Below are positions 16,129 through 24,941 of a stretch of DNA of 64,000 bases, piece by piece; position 1 is the first letter of the stretch; the number at the start of each line of letters is the position of its first letter. Made by a program: the position numbers and the translations under genes. The notes beneath the pieces were generated by a model. It was not told where the DNA came from, did not search any database, and was given only the letters and a program-made list of their open reading frames with translations. The stretch lies in contig ONJT01000013.1 of assembly GCA_900318245.1 (NCBI GenBank), positions 34,479-98,478 on the forward strand. Direction: 5' to 3'. The stretch comes from an uncultured Bacteroidales bacterium (lineage in GTDB: Bacteria; Bacteroidota; Bacteroidia; Bacteroidales; Paludibacteraceae).

Positions 16129-17016
16129 ATGTATAAAGCAACCGATAAGATATGCGATCTGATGGCGCACGAGGAAGATGCGATTCAGATCATCAGCCGT
16201 TTCGGACTTGAGATGGGAGTAGGGGAACAGACCATTGAGCAGGTGTGCGAGGCGCATAACGTCCATACGCCCACTTTCCTCGCTATCGTCAATTACAAGG
16301 TCTTCCACCTGCGTGCCATTCCCGAAGATATCGACCTGCCGACGCTGCAGCGATACCTGAGAAATGCCCATACGTATTTCCTTGATTTTCGCTTGCCACG
16401 CTTGCGCCGTGCGCTTGTTGAAGCCATCATCCCTGCCGATCCGACAACAAAGATCCCGGGGCTGATCCTGCGCTGCTACGATGAGTTCGTGGACGAGATA
16501 CGCACGCATATCGAGCATGAGAACGAAGGCCGCTATGACGAGCACGAGCATGACGACCAGCGCATCACCGATAAGCTGACCGAGATAAAGAACCTCATCA
16601 TCAAGTACTACCCGTCGCCCAAAGAACAATCATCAATCAGCACTCATCAATCACCAATCACCTATCTCCTGATAAGTGTCATGTCCGACCTATGGCATAC
16701 GGAGCAGGATTTTGCGGACCATTGTGCCATCGAAGATGATATTCTCCGGCCGGCCTTGAGCCAAGAGCACGTGCATGGGCATCGTCGGCACTTGCTACCG
16801 CAGACGGAAGAGCTGAGCGAACGCGAGAAAGATGTGCTGATACAGGTGGTGAAAGGACTGAGCAACAAAGAGATAGCCGACGTGCTATGTATCTCCATGC
16901 ACACCGTCATCTCGCATCGTAAGAACATCGCGCGGAAGTTGAACATCCACTCCACGGCGGGTCTGACGATCTATGCGATCGTGAATAAACTGGTGGATCT
17001 GAATACGCTGGAATAA
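16129..17016 (+). CDS. Hemerythrin-domain LuxR-type transcription regulator
   Basis: A 295-residue fusion. Residues ~1-50 resemble the ScdA/RIC (YtfE) N-terminal domain (AHEEDAIQIISRFGLEMG). Next comes a four-helix hemerythrin-like region with metal-ligand-type residues (EFVDEIRTHIEHENEG, later HCAIEDDILRP). A GerE/LuxR helix-turn-helix ends the protein (LSEREKDVLIQVVKGLSNKE). Di-iron hemerythrin domains sense oxygen, NO or iron, so this is probably a redox or iron-responsive DNA-binding regulator; the neighbouring iron/haem operon is a plausible target. It resembles the layout I recall for Porphyromonas haemin regulators (CdhR type), unverified. An array of AATCATC-like heptamers (16628-16662) inserts about 12 residues between hemerythrin helices. 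Confidence 0.85.
   Translation: MYKATDKICDLMAHEEDAIQIISRFGLEMGVGEQTIEQVCEAHNVHTPTFLAIVNYKVFHLRAIPEDIDLPTLQRYLRNAHTYFLDFRLPRLRRALVEAIIPADPTTKIPGLILRCYDEFVDEIRTHIEHENEGRYDEHEHDDQRITDKLTEIKNLIIKYYPSPKEQSSISTHQSPITYLLISVMSDLWHTEQDFADHCAIEDDILRPALSQEHVHGHRRHLLPQTEELSEREKDVLIQVVKGLSNKEIADVLCISMHTVISHRKNIARKLNIHSTAGLTIYAIVNKLVDLNTLE
16628..16662 (+). repeat. Heptamer array inside hemerythrin regulator
   Basis: Five 7-base units (AATCATC, AATCAGC, ACTCATC, AATCACC, AATCACC), perhaps six with TATCTCC. The same heptamer forms the array at 22336-22377. It is translated in frame as a Ser/Thr/Gln-rich loop. Confidence 0.75.
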
Positions 17017-17018
17017 GG

Positions 17019-17489
17019 CTACATGTTCGCGTTGTAATACTGCGGTTGGCCGGTGACCTCTTCGCCAATCCAGTCAGGACAGGAGATGGGTTCGTGCTCA
17101 TCTCCTAATTCTATCTCCGCGAGGATGAGTCCCGCCTTCTTGCCGGAATGGAACACATCCACTTCCCATTTGCGCTCCTGACCCTCGTAGGGCGGGGCAG
17201 GGATGATATAGCGCGTCTTGGAGATAGCGCCGGGCAGACAGAGACGGAGCAGCTCTTTGGCATCCGCCGGATCCAACTCGCGCTCCCACTCGAACTTAGC
17301 GAGGCCCTCGCGCAGCACGGAGGACTTGATAGTAAGGAACGCGCGTGCGTCGCGTATACGCACACGAATGGTCTTCTCCGGGTCCTTGCACAAATAACCC
17401 TGCACGATCTCATAACTGGTGACGGCCTGCGTCTTAAACGCGTCCGAACGCACCAAAAACTTACGCTCTATTTCCGTATTCTTTGCCAT
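17019..17489 (-). CDS. CYTH domain protein
   Basis: A 156-residue protein beginning AKNTEIERKFLV, the EXEXK motif (EIERK) that defines the CYTH/triphosphate tunnel metalloenzyme fold. Other typical features are the RVRIRD strand, FLTIKS, FEWERELD and IELGDEHEPI. Such enzymes act on triphosphate or polyphosphate compounds in the cytoplasm; short bacterial members often hydrolyse inorganic triphosphate. The frame extends upstream to 17540, but the promoter lies there and the family motif begins right after the ATG at 17489. It reads towards the hemerythrin regulator, with only 2 bases between the stop codons. Confidence 0.85.
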   Translation of the reverse strand: MAKNTEIERKFLVRSDAFKTQAVTSYEIVQGYLCKDPEKTIRVRIRDARAFLTIKSSVLREGLAKFEWERELDPADAKELLRLCLPGAISKTRYIIPAPPYEGQERKWEVDVFHSGKKAGLILAEIELGDEHEPISCPDWIGEEVTGQPQYYNANM

Positions 17490-17497
17490 AGTCGCTG

Positions 17498-17529
17498 CAA
17501 AATTACTACTTTTTTGCGACATACACAAA
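17498..17529 (-). promoter_or_regulatory. Promoter of CYTH gene
   Basis: On the minus strand TTTG (17526-17529), 20 bases, TAATTTTG (17498-17505). It lies only 8 bases before the ATG, so the leader is extremely short or absent. Its spacer (TATGTCGCAAAAAAGTAG) nearly equals that of the GH53 promoter at 49708-49739. Confidence 0.8.
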
Positions 17530-17545
17530 AAAAAGTACAAAAATA

Positions 17546-17577
17546 TTTGGTCAATTCAAAAATTTGTAGTACCTTTG
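17546..17577 (+). promoter_or_regulatory. Promoter of tRNA-Ser
   Basis: TTTG at 17546-17549, 20 bases, TACCTTTG at 17570-17577, then CACCCGCTTTTGAAAAG. The same downstream string, with one change, follows the tRNA-Val promoter. Confidence 0.85.
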
Positions 17578-17617
17578 CACCCGCTTTTGAAAAGAAGCAC
17601 ATTTCAGTTATTATCCA

Positions 17618-17704
<87 letters not shown>

Positions 17705-17713
17705 CAGAAAAGA

Positions 17714-17750
17714 ATAGGGACATCCATAAAGGGTGTCCCTATTTCTTTTG
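17714..17750 (+). terminator. Terminator after tRNA-Ser
   Basis: ATAGGGACA (17714-17722) pairs perfectly with TGTCCCTAT (17734-17742), followed by TTCTTTT. The A-rich 5' side makes it usable from both strands. Confidence 0.8.
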
Positions 17751-17886
17751 AAGGAGTAGGCGAGCCTTCTCCTTCCCCGGTCGGGAGTTCTTATCTCGCT
17801 TCGCTCGAACGATTATTTCGAATCCCCGCAAAAAAAAAGAAGCTAGCACTTCTTTTTCTTTTGTAGCCAGGTGCATGGCTACGAAA

Positions 17887-17957
17887 GAAAAAAAAGAAGG
17901 TTGTCTCCCGACAACCCAATCTTTTCATTTAACCTTAAATCTAATACCATGAAAAAC
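17887..17957 (-). ncRNA. Candidate small RNA with own promoter and terminator
   Basis: Reading on the minus strand: a consensus promoter (17964-17995), an expected start near 17957, then about 40 bases, then a perfect hairpin GGTTGTC/GACAACC (arms 17910-17916 and 17899-17905) followed by TTCTTTTTTTTC. This predicts an RNA of about 70 bases. A second hairpin GTAGCCA/TGGCTAC lies just beyond and could end readthrough products. A 23-codon frame is possible inside but has no ribosome site. The promoter matches those of the two tRNAs here, which favours a stable RNA. Confidence 0.5.
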
Positions 17958-17963
17958 ACGGTG

Positions 17964-17995
17964 CAAAAGTACTGCTTTTACATCAACTGACCAAA
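17964..17995 (-). promoter_or_regulatory. Promoter of candidate small RNA
   Basis: TTTG (17992-17995), 20 bases, TACTTTTG (17964-17971), then CACC. The spacer begins GTCAGTTGA, close to GTCAATTCA in both tRNA promoters. No protein gene follows it on that strand for hundreds of bases. Confidence 0.75.
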
Positions 17996-18058
17996 TATTT
18001 TTGCAAAAAAGTGCTTAAAAACTAAATTTTGTAAAATTTGGTTAGCAAAATGACGGTA

Positions 18059-18619
18059 TTAGTCGCAAAGTGTAAACAAATCCTCCCTTGGATTGACCAA
18101 CATGACAGGAACAAGGGCTTGACGGATGGCGTGTAACTCCTGCGGACCGAATAAAATGTCATCGAGCCCGTAATCACGGCTCGCGGTGAGGATGAGCAGG
18201 TCATGGCGGAAGTCACGCTGCCGCTCCGCCGCCTCGCGCATCAGCTTGAAGGAGTCTTTCTTCGCCATCGCCACCTCATAACTGATGGGTTCGCCCGTCT
18301 TCTCCGCGACAGCCTTAATATGCGTGACGATGCGGTTGACGTTCTGCCGCGCGTGCGAACCGTAGTCGTTGGCCTGCAGCAGGATGATATGTGCGCCGGT
18401 CTTACGCGCCAGGTAGGTACATATCTCCGCCTTATAGGTCTCTTCCTCGAGCATCGAGACGGGCACTAACAGACGGCGCAGCGGCTTGACGGTCATCGTA
18501 GAGGTGACAAACACATACGGCCGCCGCTCCTCGCGGCATTCGTTGAGGTAGTGCTGGATCGCGCGGCGCTTGTTCTCGCACTCTACCAACTTAATATCGT
18601 CGTTATTATCCCAAATCAT
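18059..18619 (-). CDS. Universal-stress-protein-like protein
   Basis: A 186-residue soluble protein. Residues ~50-186 show the UspA pattern: a first strand LRRLLVPVSML, a helix with amphipathic charge (ETYKAEICTYLARKTGAH), strand IILLQAND, and a last strand LVPVMLVNP. The usual ATP-binding G-x2-G-x9-G(S/T) motif is not evident, so it may not bind ATP. The ATG overlaps the mltG stop codon by 4 bases (ATGA), so the two are translationally coupled. The longer frame upstream lies inside mltG and is not used. It ends the mutS-mltG operon. Confidence 0.7.
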   Translation of the reverse strand: MIWDNNDDIKLVECENKRRAIQHYLNECREERRPYVFVTSTMTVKPLRRLLVPVSMLEEETYKAEICTYLARKTGAHIILLQANDYGSHARQNVNRIVTHIKAVAEKTGEPISYEVAMAKKDSFKLMREAAERQRDFRHDLLILTASRDYGLDDILFGPQELHAIRQALVPVMLVNPREDLFTLCD

Positions 18620-19707
18620 TCCAGCGGAAGGGGTTCTTGCGGTTCTTGCGGGGCGTTGAGGCGGTCCCAGTTGATGGTATCCATCGTATGACGGTACTGT
18701 CGAGCCGCTGCCGCATGCGCGCTGTAGGAGGACGAGAAGATATGCGTGTTGTTCAGTTCCGGACTGGCGCACATATACAGATAGTCGGTCTTCGGCGCGT
18801 TGAGCACCATGTCGAGCGTCTCGGGCGACGGACAACGGATCGGGCCGGGCGGCAGACCCGGGTTCTTATACGTGTTATACGGCGAATCGACCGCCAGGTG
18901 GCGATACAGCACGCGCTTGAGTTTGAAATCGCCTACGGCGTACTTCACCGTCGGACAAGCCTGAAGCAGCATACCTTTGTGCACACGGTTGATATAGAGG
19001 CTGGCGATGAGCGGCATCTCGCGTTTGTTATGACTCTCGCCCTCCACGATGGACGCTACGATAGCTACCTCGATAGGCGTCAGACCGATAGAGTCGGCTT
19101 TCGCGCGGCGCGCGTCGTTCCAGAAGACGTTATACTCGCGCTCCATGCGCTTGAAGAGTTGCTCCATCGTGATGTTCCAATACACCTCGTAGGTATTGGG
19201 GATAAAGAGGCACCGGCTGGTCTCTTTGTTCAGCCCGTAGGGCGCGAGGAACGCATCGTCCTCGAGGGCCGCTAACAATTCGACGCTGTCCATCATCAGG
19301 TGGCTCGTCACCTTGCCTGCCAGGTCCTCGCGGGTGCGGACGAAGTTATTCCACGTGATATGCACCGGCGTCTGGTAACCGTATTTGAGCCGCTCGATGA
19401 GTTCGCGGTTGCCCAGTTGCGCGTTGAAGGTGTAGTAACCCGGTTCGGGGTAGTTGAACACCAGCGCGCGGGCATGCAGCGCAAAGTCGCGCCGGCTACC
19501 GATCTCGTAGTCCTGCTCGATGAGGTTGAGCACCGAGTCGATGGTCGCACCCGGATAGATCTTATAGCTGTGCTCCAGTCCGTCGAACGAGCGGAAGTTG
19601 CTCACATGCAGACGGTAGTACTGCTCCGTGACAAAAGCGATGCCAAGGAAGACGATGAGGCACGAGACCGTCAGGGCTGTGCGCCAGATATAACGTTTCT
19701 TTATCAT
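18616..19707 (-). CDS. mltG: Endolytic murein transglycosylase MltG
   Basis: A 363-residue YceG-family protein with one N-terminal membrane helix (residues ~9-28) and a periplasmic domain. Family features are a LysM-like subdomain with GATIDSVLNLI, the catalytic-region phrase VEGESHNKREMPLIASLYINR (catalytic Glu) and the PYNTYKNPGLPPGPIRCPS signature, which is nearly invariant. It cleaves nascent peptidoglycan strands and sets glycan length. It follows mutS at once (stop at 19709, start at 19707), and the next gene overlaps its stop by 4 bases, so all three probably form one operon. Confidence 0.95.
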   Translation of the reverse strand: MIKKRYIWRTALTVSCLIVFLGIAFVTEQYYRLHVSNFRSFDGLEHSYKIYPGATIDSVLNLIEQDYEIGSRRDFALHARALVFNYPEPGYYTFNAQLGNRELIERLKYGYQTPVHITWNNFVRTREDLAGKVTSHLMMDSVELLAALEDDAFLAPYGLNKETSRCLFIPNTYEVYWNITMEQLFKRMEREYNVFWNDARRAKADSIGLTPIEVAIVASIVEGESHNKREMPLIASLYINRVHKGMLLQACPTVKYAVGDFKLKRVLYRHLAVDSPYNTYKNPGLPPGPIRCPSPETLDMVLNAPKTDYLYMCASPELNNTHIFSSSYSAHAAAARQYRHTMDTINWDRLNAPQEPQEPLPLE

Positions 19708-19708
19708 A

Positions 19709-22324
19709 TTATTTTCCTCCTACTAAGCGTTTTATTTCCGATAGTTTATTGAGCGCCTCGAGCGGCGTCAGGTTATTGATATCCAGCGACTTGACCTCAT
19801 CGCGTATCTGCTCCAACACGGGGTCGTCGAGTTGGAAGAACGATAACTGCATGCCCTCGCGCGTCTCGCCGATATGGTCGGTGGGCTTCGCCAGGTCGCC
19901 GTTCTTCGCCGCCCGCTCGAGGTCTGCGAGGATTTGGTTGGCGCGCTCAACGATGGACGCCGGCATACCCGCTAACTTCGCTACGTGGATACCGAAACTG
20001 TGCTCCGAACCGCCGCGCACCAGTTTGCGCAGGAAGATGATCTTGCCGTTCACCTCCCGCACGGAGACGTTGTAGTTACGGATGCGCTCGAAGGTCTTCT
20101 CCATCTCGTTCAGCTCATGATAATGGGTGGCGAAGAGCGTCTTGGCGTGTCCGCGGTGCTCATGGATATACTCGACAATCGCCCAGGCGATGGATATACC
20201 GTCGTAGGTGCTGGTGCCGCGGCCGAGTTCGTCAAACAGCACGAGGCTGCGCTCGGAGAGGTTATTCAAGATCGACGCCGCTTCGTTCATCTCGACCATG
20301 AAGGTGGACTCACCCATCGAGATATTATCGCTTGCGCCGACGCGCGTGAAGATCTTATCGACGATACCGATAGACGCGCTCTCGGCGGGCACGAACGAAC
20401 CCATCTGCGCGAGCAGCACGATGAGCGCCGTCTGGCGGAGTAGGGCGGACTTACCGGCCATATTCGGACCGGTGATGATGATGATCTGTTGGCTGTTGTT
20501 ATCCAGCAGCACATCATTTGCGATATACTGTTCGCCCGCCGGCAGCTGTTGCTCTATCACGGGGTGACGACCCTGACGGATGTCGATGACGAGGCTGTCG
20601 TTGACGTCCGGACATACATAGCGGTGCTCGGCGGCGACGGTCGCGAAACTCAACAGACAATCCAACTGCGCCAGCACGTTTGCGTCCAGTTGCATCTGCG
20701 GCACCCATTCGCTCAGCGCGAGCATCAACTCCTGATAGAGCCGGTTCTCAATGATCTGGATACGCTCCTCGGCGGAGTTGATCTTCTCTTCGTAGGTCTT
20801 GAGTTCGTCGGTGATATAGCGCTCGGCGTTGACCAGCGTCTGCTTGCGGATCCACTCCGCCGGCACTTGCTCTTTATACGTGTTGCGTACCTCGAGGTAA
20901 TAGCCGAAGACGTTGTTATACCCTATCTTAAGGCTGCTGATACCCGTTCGTTCACTCTCGCGCTGCTGGATTTGCAGCAGGTAGTCTTTTCCGTCGGACT
21001 GGATAGCGCGCAGTTCGTCCAGCTCCACGTCTACGCCGCGGGCAATGATGTTCGGTCGGCCTTGTGCCAAAGGCGGGTCGGGATTGATCTCCCGCTCGAT
21101 ACGCATGCGCATCTCGGAGCACGCATCGAGTTCTTCGCCCAGCAGCGACAGGTAGGCGTTGTCCCGCGCCTCTTCACATACGCGCTTGATAGGCACGATA
21201 GCCCGTAAAGCGCGCGCCAGTTGCACCATCTCGCGCGGACCGATACGACCCGTGGATATCTTGCTTACGATACGCTCCAGGTCTCCGACCTGCTCGAGTG
21301 ACTCGCGGATTGTCTCGCGCGCCTCGGGTTGGCGGAACAGGTGCTCAACCACCGTTTGTCTATTGCGAATCGGCCGTACTTCTTTGAGCGGGAAAGCCAT
21401 CCATCGGTGCAGCATACGTCCGCCCATCGGGGTGATGGTGCGGTCAATGATGTCGAACAGCGTGCAGCTGTCCTCGCGCTGCCCGCCCGTGAGTTCGAGG
21501 TTGCGCACCGTGAAGCGGTCGAGCCAGACATATTTGTCTTCTTCGATACGGCTCAGGTGCTGGATATGCCCCGTCTGCAGGTGCTGCGTCATATCGAGAT
21601 ACATGAGGATACCTCCCGCCGCTGTCACGCCCGCCGGCATCTTGTCCAGACCGAAACCTTTGAGCGAACTGACGCCCCATAGTTTCTGCAAGCGCTCCTT
21701 GGCGGTGGACTCGACGAGCATCCAGTCTTCGAGTTCGAAGGTGAAGTATTTGGAGCCGAACAGGTTCTCTACGTCGGCCTTGCGTCCGCGCAGGTGCAGC
21801 ACCTCTTTCGGCCCGAAGTTGGTGAGCAGTTTGTCGATATAGTCGCTGTCGCCCTGGCCGGCGAGGAACTCACCGGTGGAGATATCGAGGAAGGCGACGC
21901 CGATGACGTGCTTGTCGAAATGCAGGCACGCTACCCAGTTGTTCTCCTTCTGCGTGAGCGTCGTGTCCGAATAGCTGACGCCCGGCGTGACGAGTTCGGT
22001 CACCCCGCGCTTGACGAGTTTCTTCGTCAGTTTAGGATCCTCGAGTTGGTCGCATATCGCTACGCGCAGACCCGCCCGCACCAGTTTGGGCAGGTAGGTG
22101 TCGAGGGCATGGAAAGGAAAGCCCGCCATCTCCAAAGCCTGCATAGCACTACTGCCGCCGTTCGAACGATGTGTCAGCGTGATATTCAGGATCTTCGACG
22201 CCTTCACCGCATCCTCCGCATAAGTCTCGTAGAAGTCGCCGCAACGGAAGAGCAACATCGCATCCGGATATTGCGTTTTGATGTCGCGGAACTGCTTCAT
22301 CATCGGTGTTTCCTCAGTTTTCAT
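19709..22324 (-). CDS. mutS: DNA mismatch repair protein MutS
   Basis: An 871-residue MutS. The mismatch-binding N-terminus is present ([14 protein letters not shown], where the family has a Phe-x-Glu wedge), followed by core and clamp domains. The ATPase has Walker A GPNMAGKS near residues 617-624, and further on [12 protein letters not shown] and FATHYHEL. It recognises mispaired bases and recruits MutL. The frame is open to 22351, but the ATG at 22324 gives the usual MutS N-terminus; the extra sequence is part of a heptamer array (22336-22377) separating it from the TonB receptor gene. Confidence 0.97.
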   Translation of the reverse strand: MKTEETPMMKQFRDIKTQYPDAMLLFRCGDFYETYAEDAVKASKILNITLTHRSNGGSSAMQALEMAGFPFHALDTYLPKLVRAGLRVAICDQLEDPKLTKKLVKRGVTELVTPGVSYSDTTLTQKENNWVACLHFDKHVIGVAFLDISTGEFLAGQGDSDYIDKLLTNFGPKEVLHLRGRKADVENLFGSKYFTFELEDWMLVESTAKERLQKLWGVSSLKGFGLDKMPAGVTAAGGILMYLDMTQHLQTGHIQHLSRIEEDKYVWLDRFTVRNLELTGGQREDSCTLFDIIDRTITPMGGRMLHRWMAFPLKEVRPIRNRQTVVEHLFRQPEARETIRESLEQVGDLERIVSKISTGRIGPREMVQLARALRAIVPIKRVCEEARDNAYLSLLGEELDACSEMRMRIEREINPDPPLAQGRPNIIARGVDVELDELRAIQSDGKDYLLQIQQRESERTGISSLKIGYNNVFGYYLEVRNTYKEQVPAEWIRKQTLVNAERYITDELKTYEEKINSAEERIQIIENRLYQELMLALSEWVPQMQLDANVLAQLDCLLSFATVAAEHRYVCPDVNDSLVIDIRQGRHPVIEQQLPAGEQYIANDVLLDNNSQQIIIITGPNMAGKSALLRQTALIVLLAQMGSFVPAESASIGIVDKIFTRVGASDNISMGESTFMVEMNEAASILNNLSERSLVLFDELGRGTSTYDGISIAWAIVEYIHEHRGHAKTLFATHYHELNEMEKTFERIRNYNVSVREVNGKIIFLRKLVRGGSEHSFGIHVAKLAGMPASIVERANQILADLERAAKNGDLAKPTDHIGETREGMQLSFFQLDDPVLEQIRDEVKSLDINNLTPLEALNKLSEIKRLVGGK

Positions 22325-22335
22325 TATATCTTTTA

Positions 22336-22377
22336 AATCATCAATTATCAATCATCAATCATCAATCATCAATCACC
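22336..22377. repeat. Heptamer array between TonB receptor and mutS
   Basis: Six 7-base units (AATCATC, AATTATC, AATCATC three times, AATCACC). The last unit contains the stop codon of the TonB receptor (22373-22375). The array fills almost the whole spacer up to mutS. Confidence 0.85.
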
Positions 22378-24862
22378 TCAGGTCCACTGTGACTTTGAGG
22401 TTAAACCGTCTGCCGGTCAGGTAGTTCGGGCTCGCCCATTGCTTGCCGAACGCGTCCGCCACCCAGAAATAAGAGTTGACGTTTCGCCATCCTACGAGGT
22501 TGAACACCTCGAACTGGATCGCCCACTGCTTGACGTGCTTCGCGCTCGGCGCCCGCATGAACTTCGCCGTCTGGGCATTGAAGACATAGGTCGCGCCGAG
22601 GTCGATACGCTTGTACATCGGCATACGTCCCCAACTGAGGTTGTTGCGCGGCGCGTAGAAAGGCTGGCCTTCGGCAAACTGCATCTTGAGGTGGAACTTA
22701 AGTTGCGGCAGTTGCGGGATATAGTCCTGGAAGAGCATGGAGAAGTTCCACCGCTGCTCCGTAGGACTCGGTATCCACGGTCCGCCGGTGATGAAATGCT
22801 GGCGCGCCATCATCGTAGAGAACGATATCCAGGAATCCGCGCCGGGCACCAACTCGCCGTACAACTTGAGGTCCAAACCCGTCGCGTAGCCTTGCGAGTC
22901 GTTCTTGCCCGAGTAGCGCACGCGCACATTATCCACCGTATAACTCTCCATCCGGTCGATATGCTTGTAATATCCCTCCATCGTGAATTTGAACGGTCGT
23001 CCCCACGCGCGGAAATAATAGTCGCCGCCGAGCACAACATGCACGGAGCGCTGCGCCTTGAGGTCTTTGTTGAGGTGAATACGCGTCACCCCGAGCTCGT
23101 CGGTGATGGTGTCGCGCAGCTCCTTATAGAACGGCGCCTGGTAGTACAGACCCGTCGCGAGGCGGAAACAGAAGTCGCGCTTCCAACCCGGTATCCATTC
23201 CACGGACGCGCGGGGCGAGGGCAGCACTTCATTGTTCCAACTCCACCACTGGAGTCGTCCGCCGACGGTCAGTATCCACTGGCCCGAAGTTGTGTTCCAT
23301 TTATGCTCGTTCTGGAGGTAGGCTTGTACGCGCGCGGTCGTCATGTCGGAGTGGCCGCGGAGGGTGTAGAAGAGTTCCATCGAATGGCCGTCGTCCGGCA
23401 TGGAGTAGCCTGCACTATCGCGCCATTCCCACTCGCTGATATAGTCGCGTATCAGTTCCGCCTGACCGCTCACGCCCCAACTGAGGGTGTTCTGTCCGCG
23501 CTTCCATGCGCCGTGATGCGCCAGCGTGATGACTCCCGACTCGAGGACATTCCGCGCATGCAGGTGGTAGATACCTGTACCGAGCATGTCCGTCTGACCG
23601 GAAGGATCGAGCGCATCGTCGCGCGAATAGGACGACGCAGACCCGTTGGACGGACCATTGGACAGCACGTACTCGCCGGTGATGTCAAAATTCTCACGCT
23701 CGTTGGAGTAATAACCGCTGAGGTCAAAACCAATTTTTAATTTTGAATTTTTAATTTTGAATTCTCCATTCGCGCTCAGCGCCGCAAAAGCCGTGAGGAA
23801 GCGGTCTTTCTCCTGGCCCTCGTAATAGATATTAAGCGTCTTGGCGTTCTGTCCGCCGAAGGACTCACTCAGACTGTCCGGCGTGAAGCGGTAGTCGTTC
23901 TGGCTGACGTTCCCGAGGAAGGCCATCTCCCAAGGAACCCTTTCCCCCTTCACCTTTCCCCTTTCACCTTTCACCTTCCATGTGATATAGGTCTGATAGT
24001 CGATGAAGGTCGGGTCGTAGTTACCGGTGGTGGCCAGTCCGCCGAGCATGTATTTGCTGGTCTTGTAGCGCAGGCCGTGCATCATCGAGTAAGTACTGTC
24101 GCCGTGCCCCACATAGAGCTGTGCGCCCAAGAGACTCGCGCTGAGACTGGCCTCGAAGGCCGTCGGACGCTTGTAGGTGATGTCCAAGACCGATGCCATC
24201 TTATCGCCGTATTTGGCACTGAATCCGCCCGCCGAGAAATGGACGTTCTCCACCATCTCTGGATTGACAAAACTCAGTCCTTCCTGTTGCCCGGAGCGAA
24301 TGAGCATAGGGCGGTGCACCTCGATGCCGTTGACGTAGACGGAGTTCTCGTCGAACGACCCGCCGCGGACGTTGTATTGGCTACTGAGTTCGTTGGTCTG
24401 ACTGACGCCGGCGAAGGTGATGAGCAGCGACTCGATGGATCCGCCCGTAGCATCCGGCATGACGCGCGTCGTCGTCGCGTCGATATAATCCATCGTGCCT
24501 TGCGTATGCTTGATACCGCGCACCTCGATCTCCGTCAGCACCTGTTCGTCCGTCAGTAGTTGCACGTTGATATTAATCACGTCGCGCACATCGAAGATAC
24601 GCTGCTGCACCGTCGTATAACCAATCATCGAGTAGGCGAGCACCACCGTGTCCGCTTCGTCGAGCAGCAGTTCGTAATAGCCGTTTTTGTTGGTAGCCGT
24701 GCCGATCGGTCGGTCGGTGTTCAGCACCGCTACGTTCGCCAACTCGATACCCACATTGTCCTGATCCACCACATACCCATACACGCGTGCCGTGCGCGCG
24801 TAAGAAAAAAGGCTGCAGAAACAAAGCACCAAAAAGTTTACTATTTTTAAGATTTTGCGCAT
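22373..24862 (-). CDS. TonB-dependent receptor with carboxypeptidase-regulatory domain
   Basis: An 829-residue outer-membrane protein. It has a signal peptide, a CarboxypepD_reg-like domain (residues ~25-110: VYGYVVDQDNVGIELANVAV), a plug domain (SLLITFAGVSQTNELSSQYN, VRGGSFDENSVYVNGIE) and a 22-strand-type barrel ending in an aromatic-charged strand (FNLKVTVDLR). It imports a large substrate using TonB energy; no SusD partner is adjacent, so glycan uptake is not implied. Two heptamer arrays (23732-23766 and 23938-23979) insert short Lys/Glu/Gly-rich stretches into barrel loops in frame. The gene lies upstream of mutS on the same strand. Confidence 0.9.
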   Translation of the reverse strand: MRKILKIVNFLVLCFCSLFSYARTARVYGYVVDQDNVGIELANVAVLNTDRPIGTATNKNGYYELLLDEADTVVLAYSMIGYTTVQQRIFDVRDVININVQLLTDEQVLTEIEVRGIKHTQGTMDYIDATTTRVMPDATGGSIESLLITFAGVSQTNELSSQYNVRGGSFDENSVYVNGIEVHRPMLIRSGQQEGLSFVNPEMVENVHFSAGGFSAKYGDKMASVLDITYKRPTAFEASLSASLLGAQLYVGHGDSTYSMMHGLRYKTSKYMLGGLATTGNYDPTFIDYQTYITWKVKGERGKVKGERVPWEMAFLGNVSQNDYRFTPDSLSESFGGQNAKTLNIYYEGQEKDRFLTAFAALSANGEFKIKNSKLKIGFDLSGYYSNERENFDITGEYVLSNGPSNGSASSYSRDDALDPSGQTDMLGTGIYHLHARNVLESGVITLAHHGAWKRGQNTLSWGVSGQAELIRDYISEWEWRDSAGYSMPDDGHSMELFYTLRGHSDMTTARVQAYLQNEHKWNTTSGQWILTVGGRLQWWSWNNEVLPSPRASVEWIPGWKRDFCFRLATGLYYQAPFYKELRDTITDELGVTRIHLNKDLKAQRSVHVVLGGDYYFRAWGRPFKFTMEGYYKHIDRMESYTVDNVRVRYSGKNDSQGYATGLDLKLYGELVPGADSWISFSTMMARQHFITGGPWIPSPTEQRWNFSMLFQDYIPQLPQLKFHLKMQFAEGQPFYAPRNNLSWGRMPMYKRIDLGATYVFNAQTAKFMRAPSAKHVKQWAIQFEVFNLVGWRNVNSYFWVADAFGKQWASPNYLTGRRFNLKVTVDLR
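23732..23766 (-). repeat. In-frame heptamer array in TonB receptor, A/T type
   Basis: Five 7-base units on the plus strand (AATTTTT, AATTTTG, AATTTTT, AATTTTG, AATTCTC). It is translated as a Lys/Ile/Asn-rich stretch (EFKIKNSKLKI), probably in a surface or turn loop of the barrel. Confidence 0.8.
23938..23979 (-). repeat. In-frame heptamer array in TonB receptor, C/T type
   Basis: Six 7-base units (CCCTTTC, CCCCTTC, ACCTTTC, CCCTTTC, ACCTTTC, ACCTTCC). Length 42 is a multiple of three. It encodes KVKGERGKVKGERV, with the peptide KVKGERG seen twice. Confidence 0.85.
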
Positions 24863-24882
24863 TGTATGCTGATCGGGGTTTT

Positions 24883-24926
24883 ATGCTGGTCTTGTGCTGG
24901 TCTTATGCTATGCAAAAGCTATGCAA
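24883..24926. repeat. 11-bp array between engB and TonB receptor
   Basis: Four 11-base units (ATGCTGGTCTT, GTGCTGGTCTT, ATGCTATGCAA, AAGCTATGCAA), preceded by a partial ATGCTGATCGG. The ATGCTGGT core is also the unit of the array at 41736-41790. Confidence 0.75.
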
Positions 24927-24941
24927 AAAAGTACACGATTA

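Larger units (their letters stand above)
17705..18058. other. Gene-free stretch after tRNA-Ser
   Basis: It holds the tRNA terminator, several perfect 7-bp hairpins flanked by A/T runs, and a minus-strand candidate small RNA with promoter. A fragment at about 17817-17830 (TTCGAATCCCCGC) resembles a tRNA 3' end, possibly a relic. No protein gene is seen. Confidence 0.7.

Noticed and set aside
17760-17835. Possible tRNA relic or attachment site after tRNA-Ser (TTCGAATCCCCGC)
   Set aside because: Only about 13 bases resemble a T-arm; no acceptor or anticodon stem and no matching repeat was found in the window.
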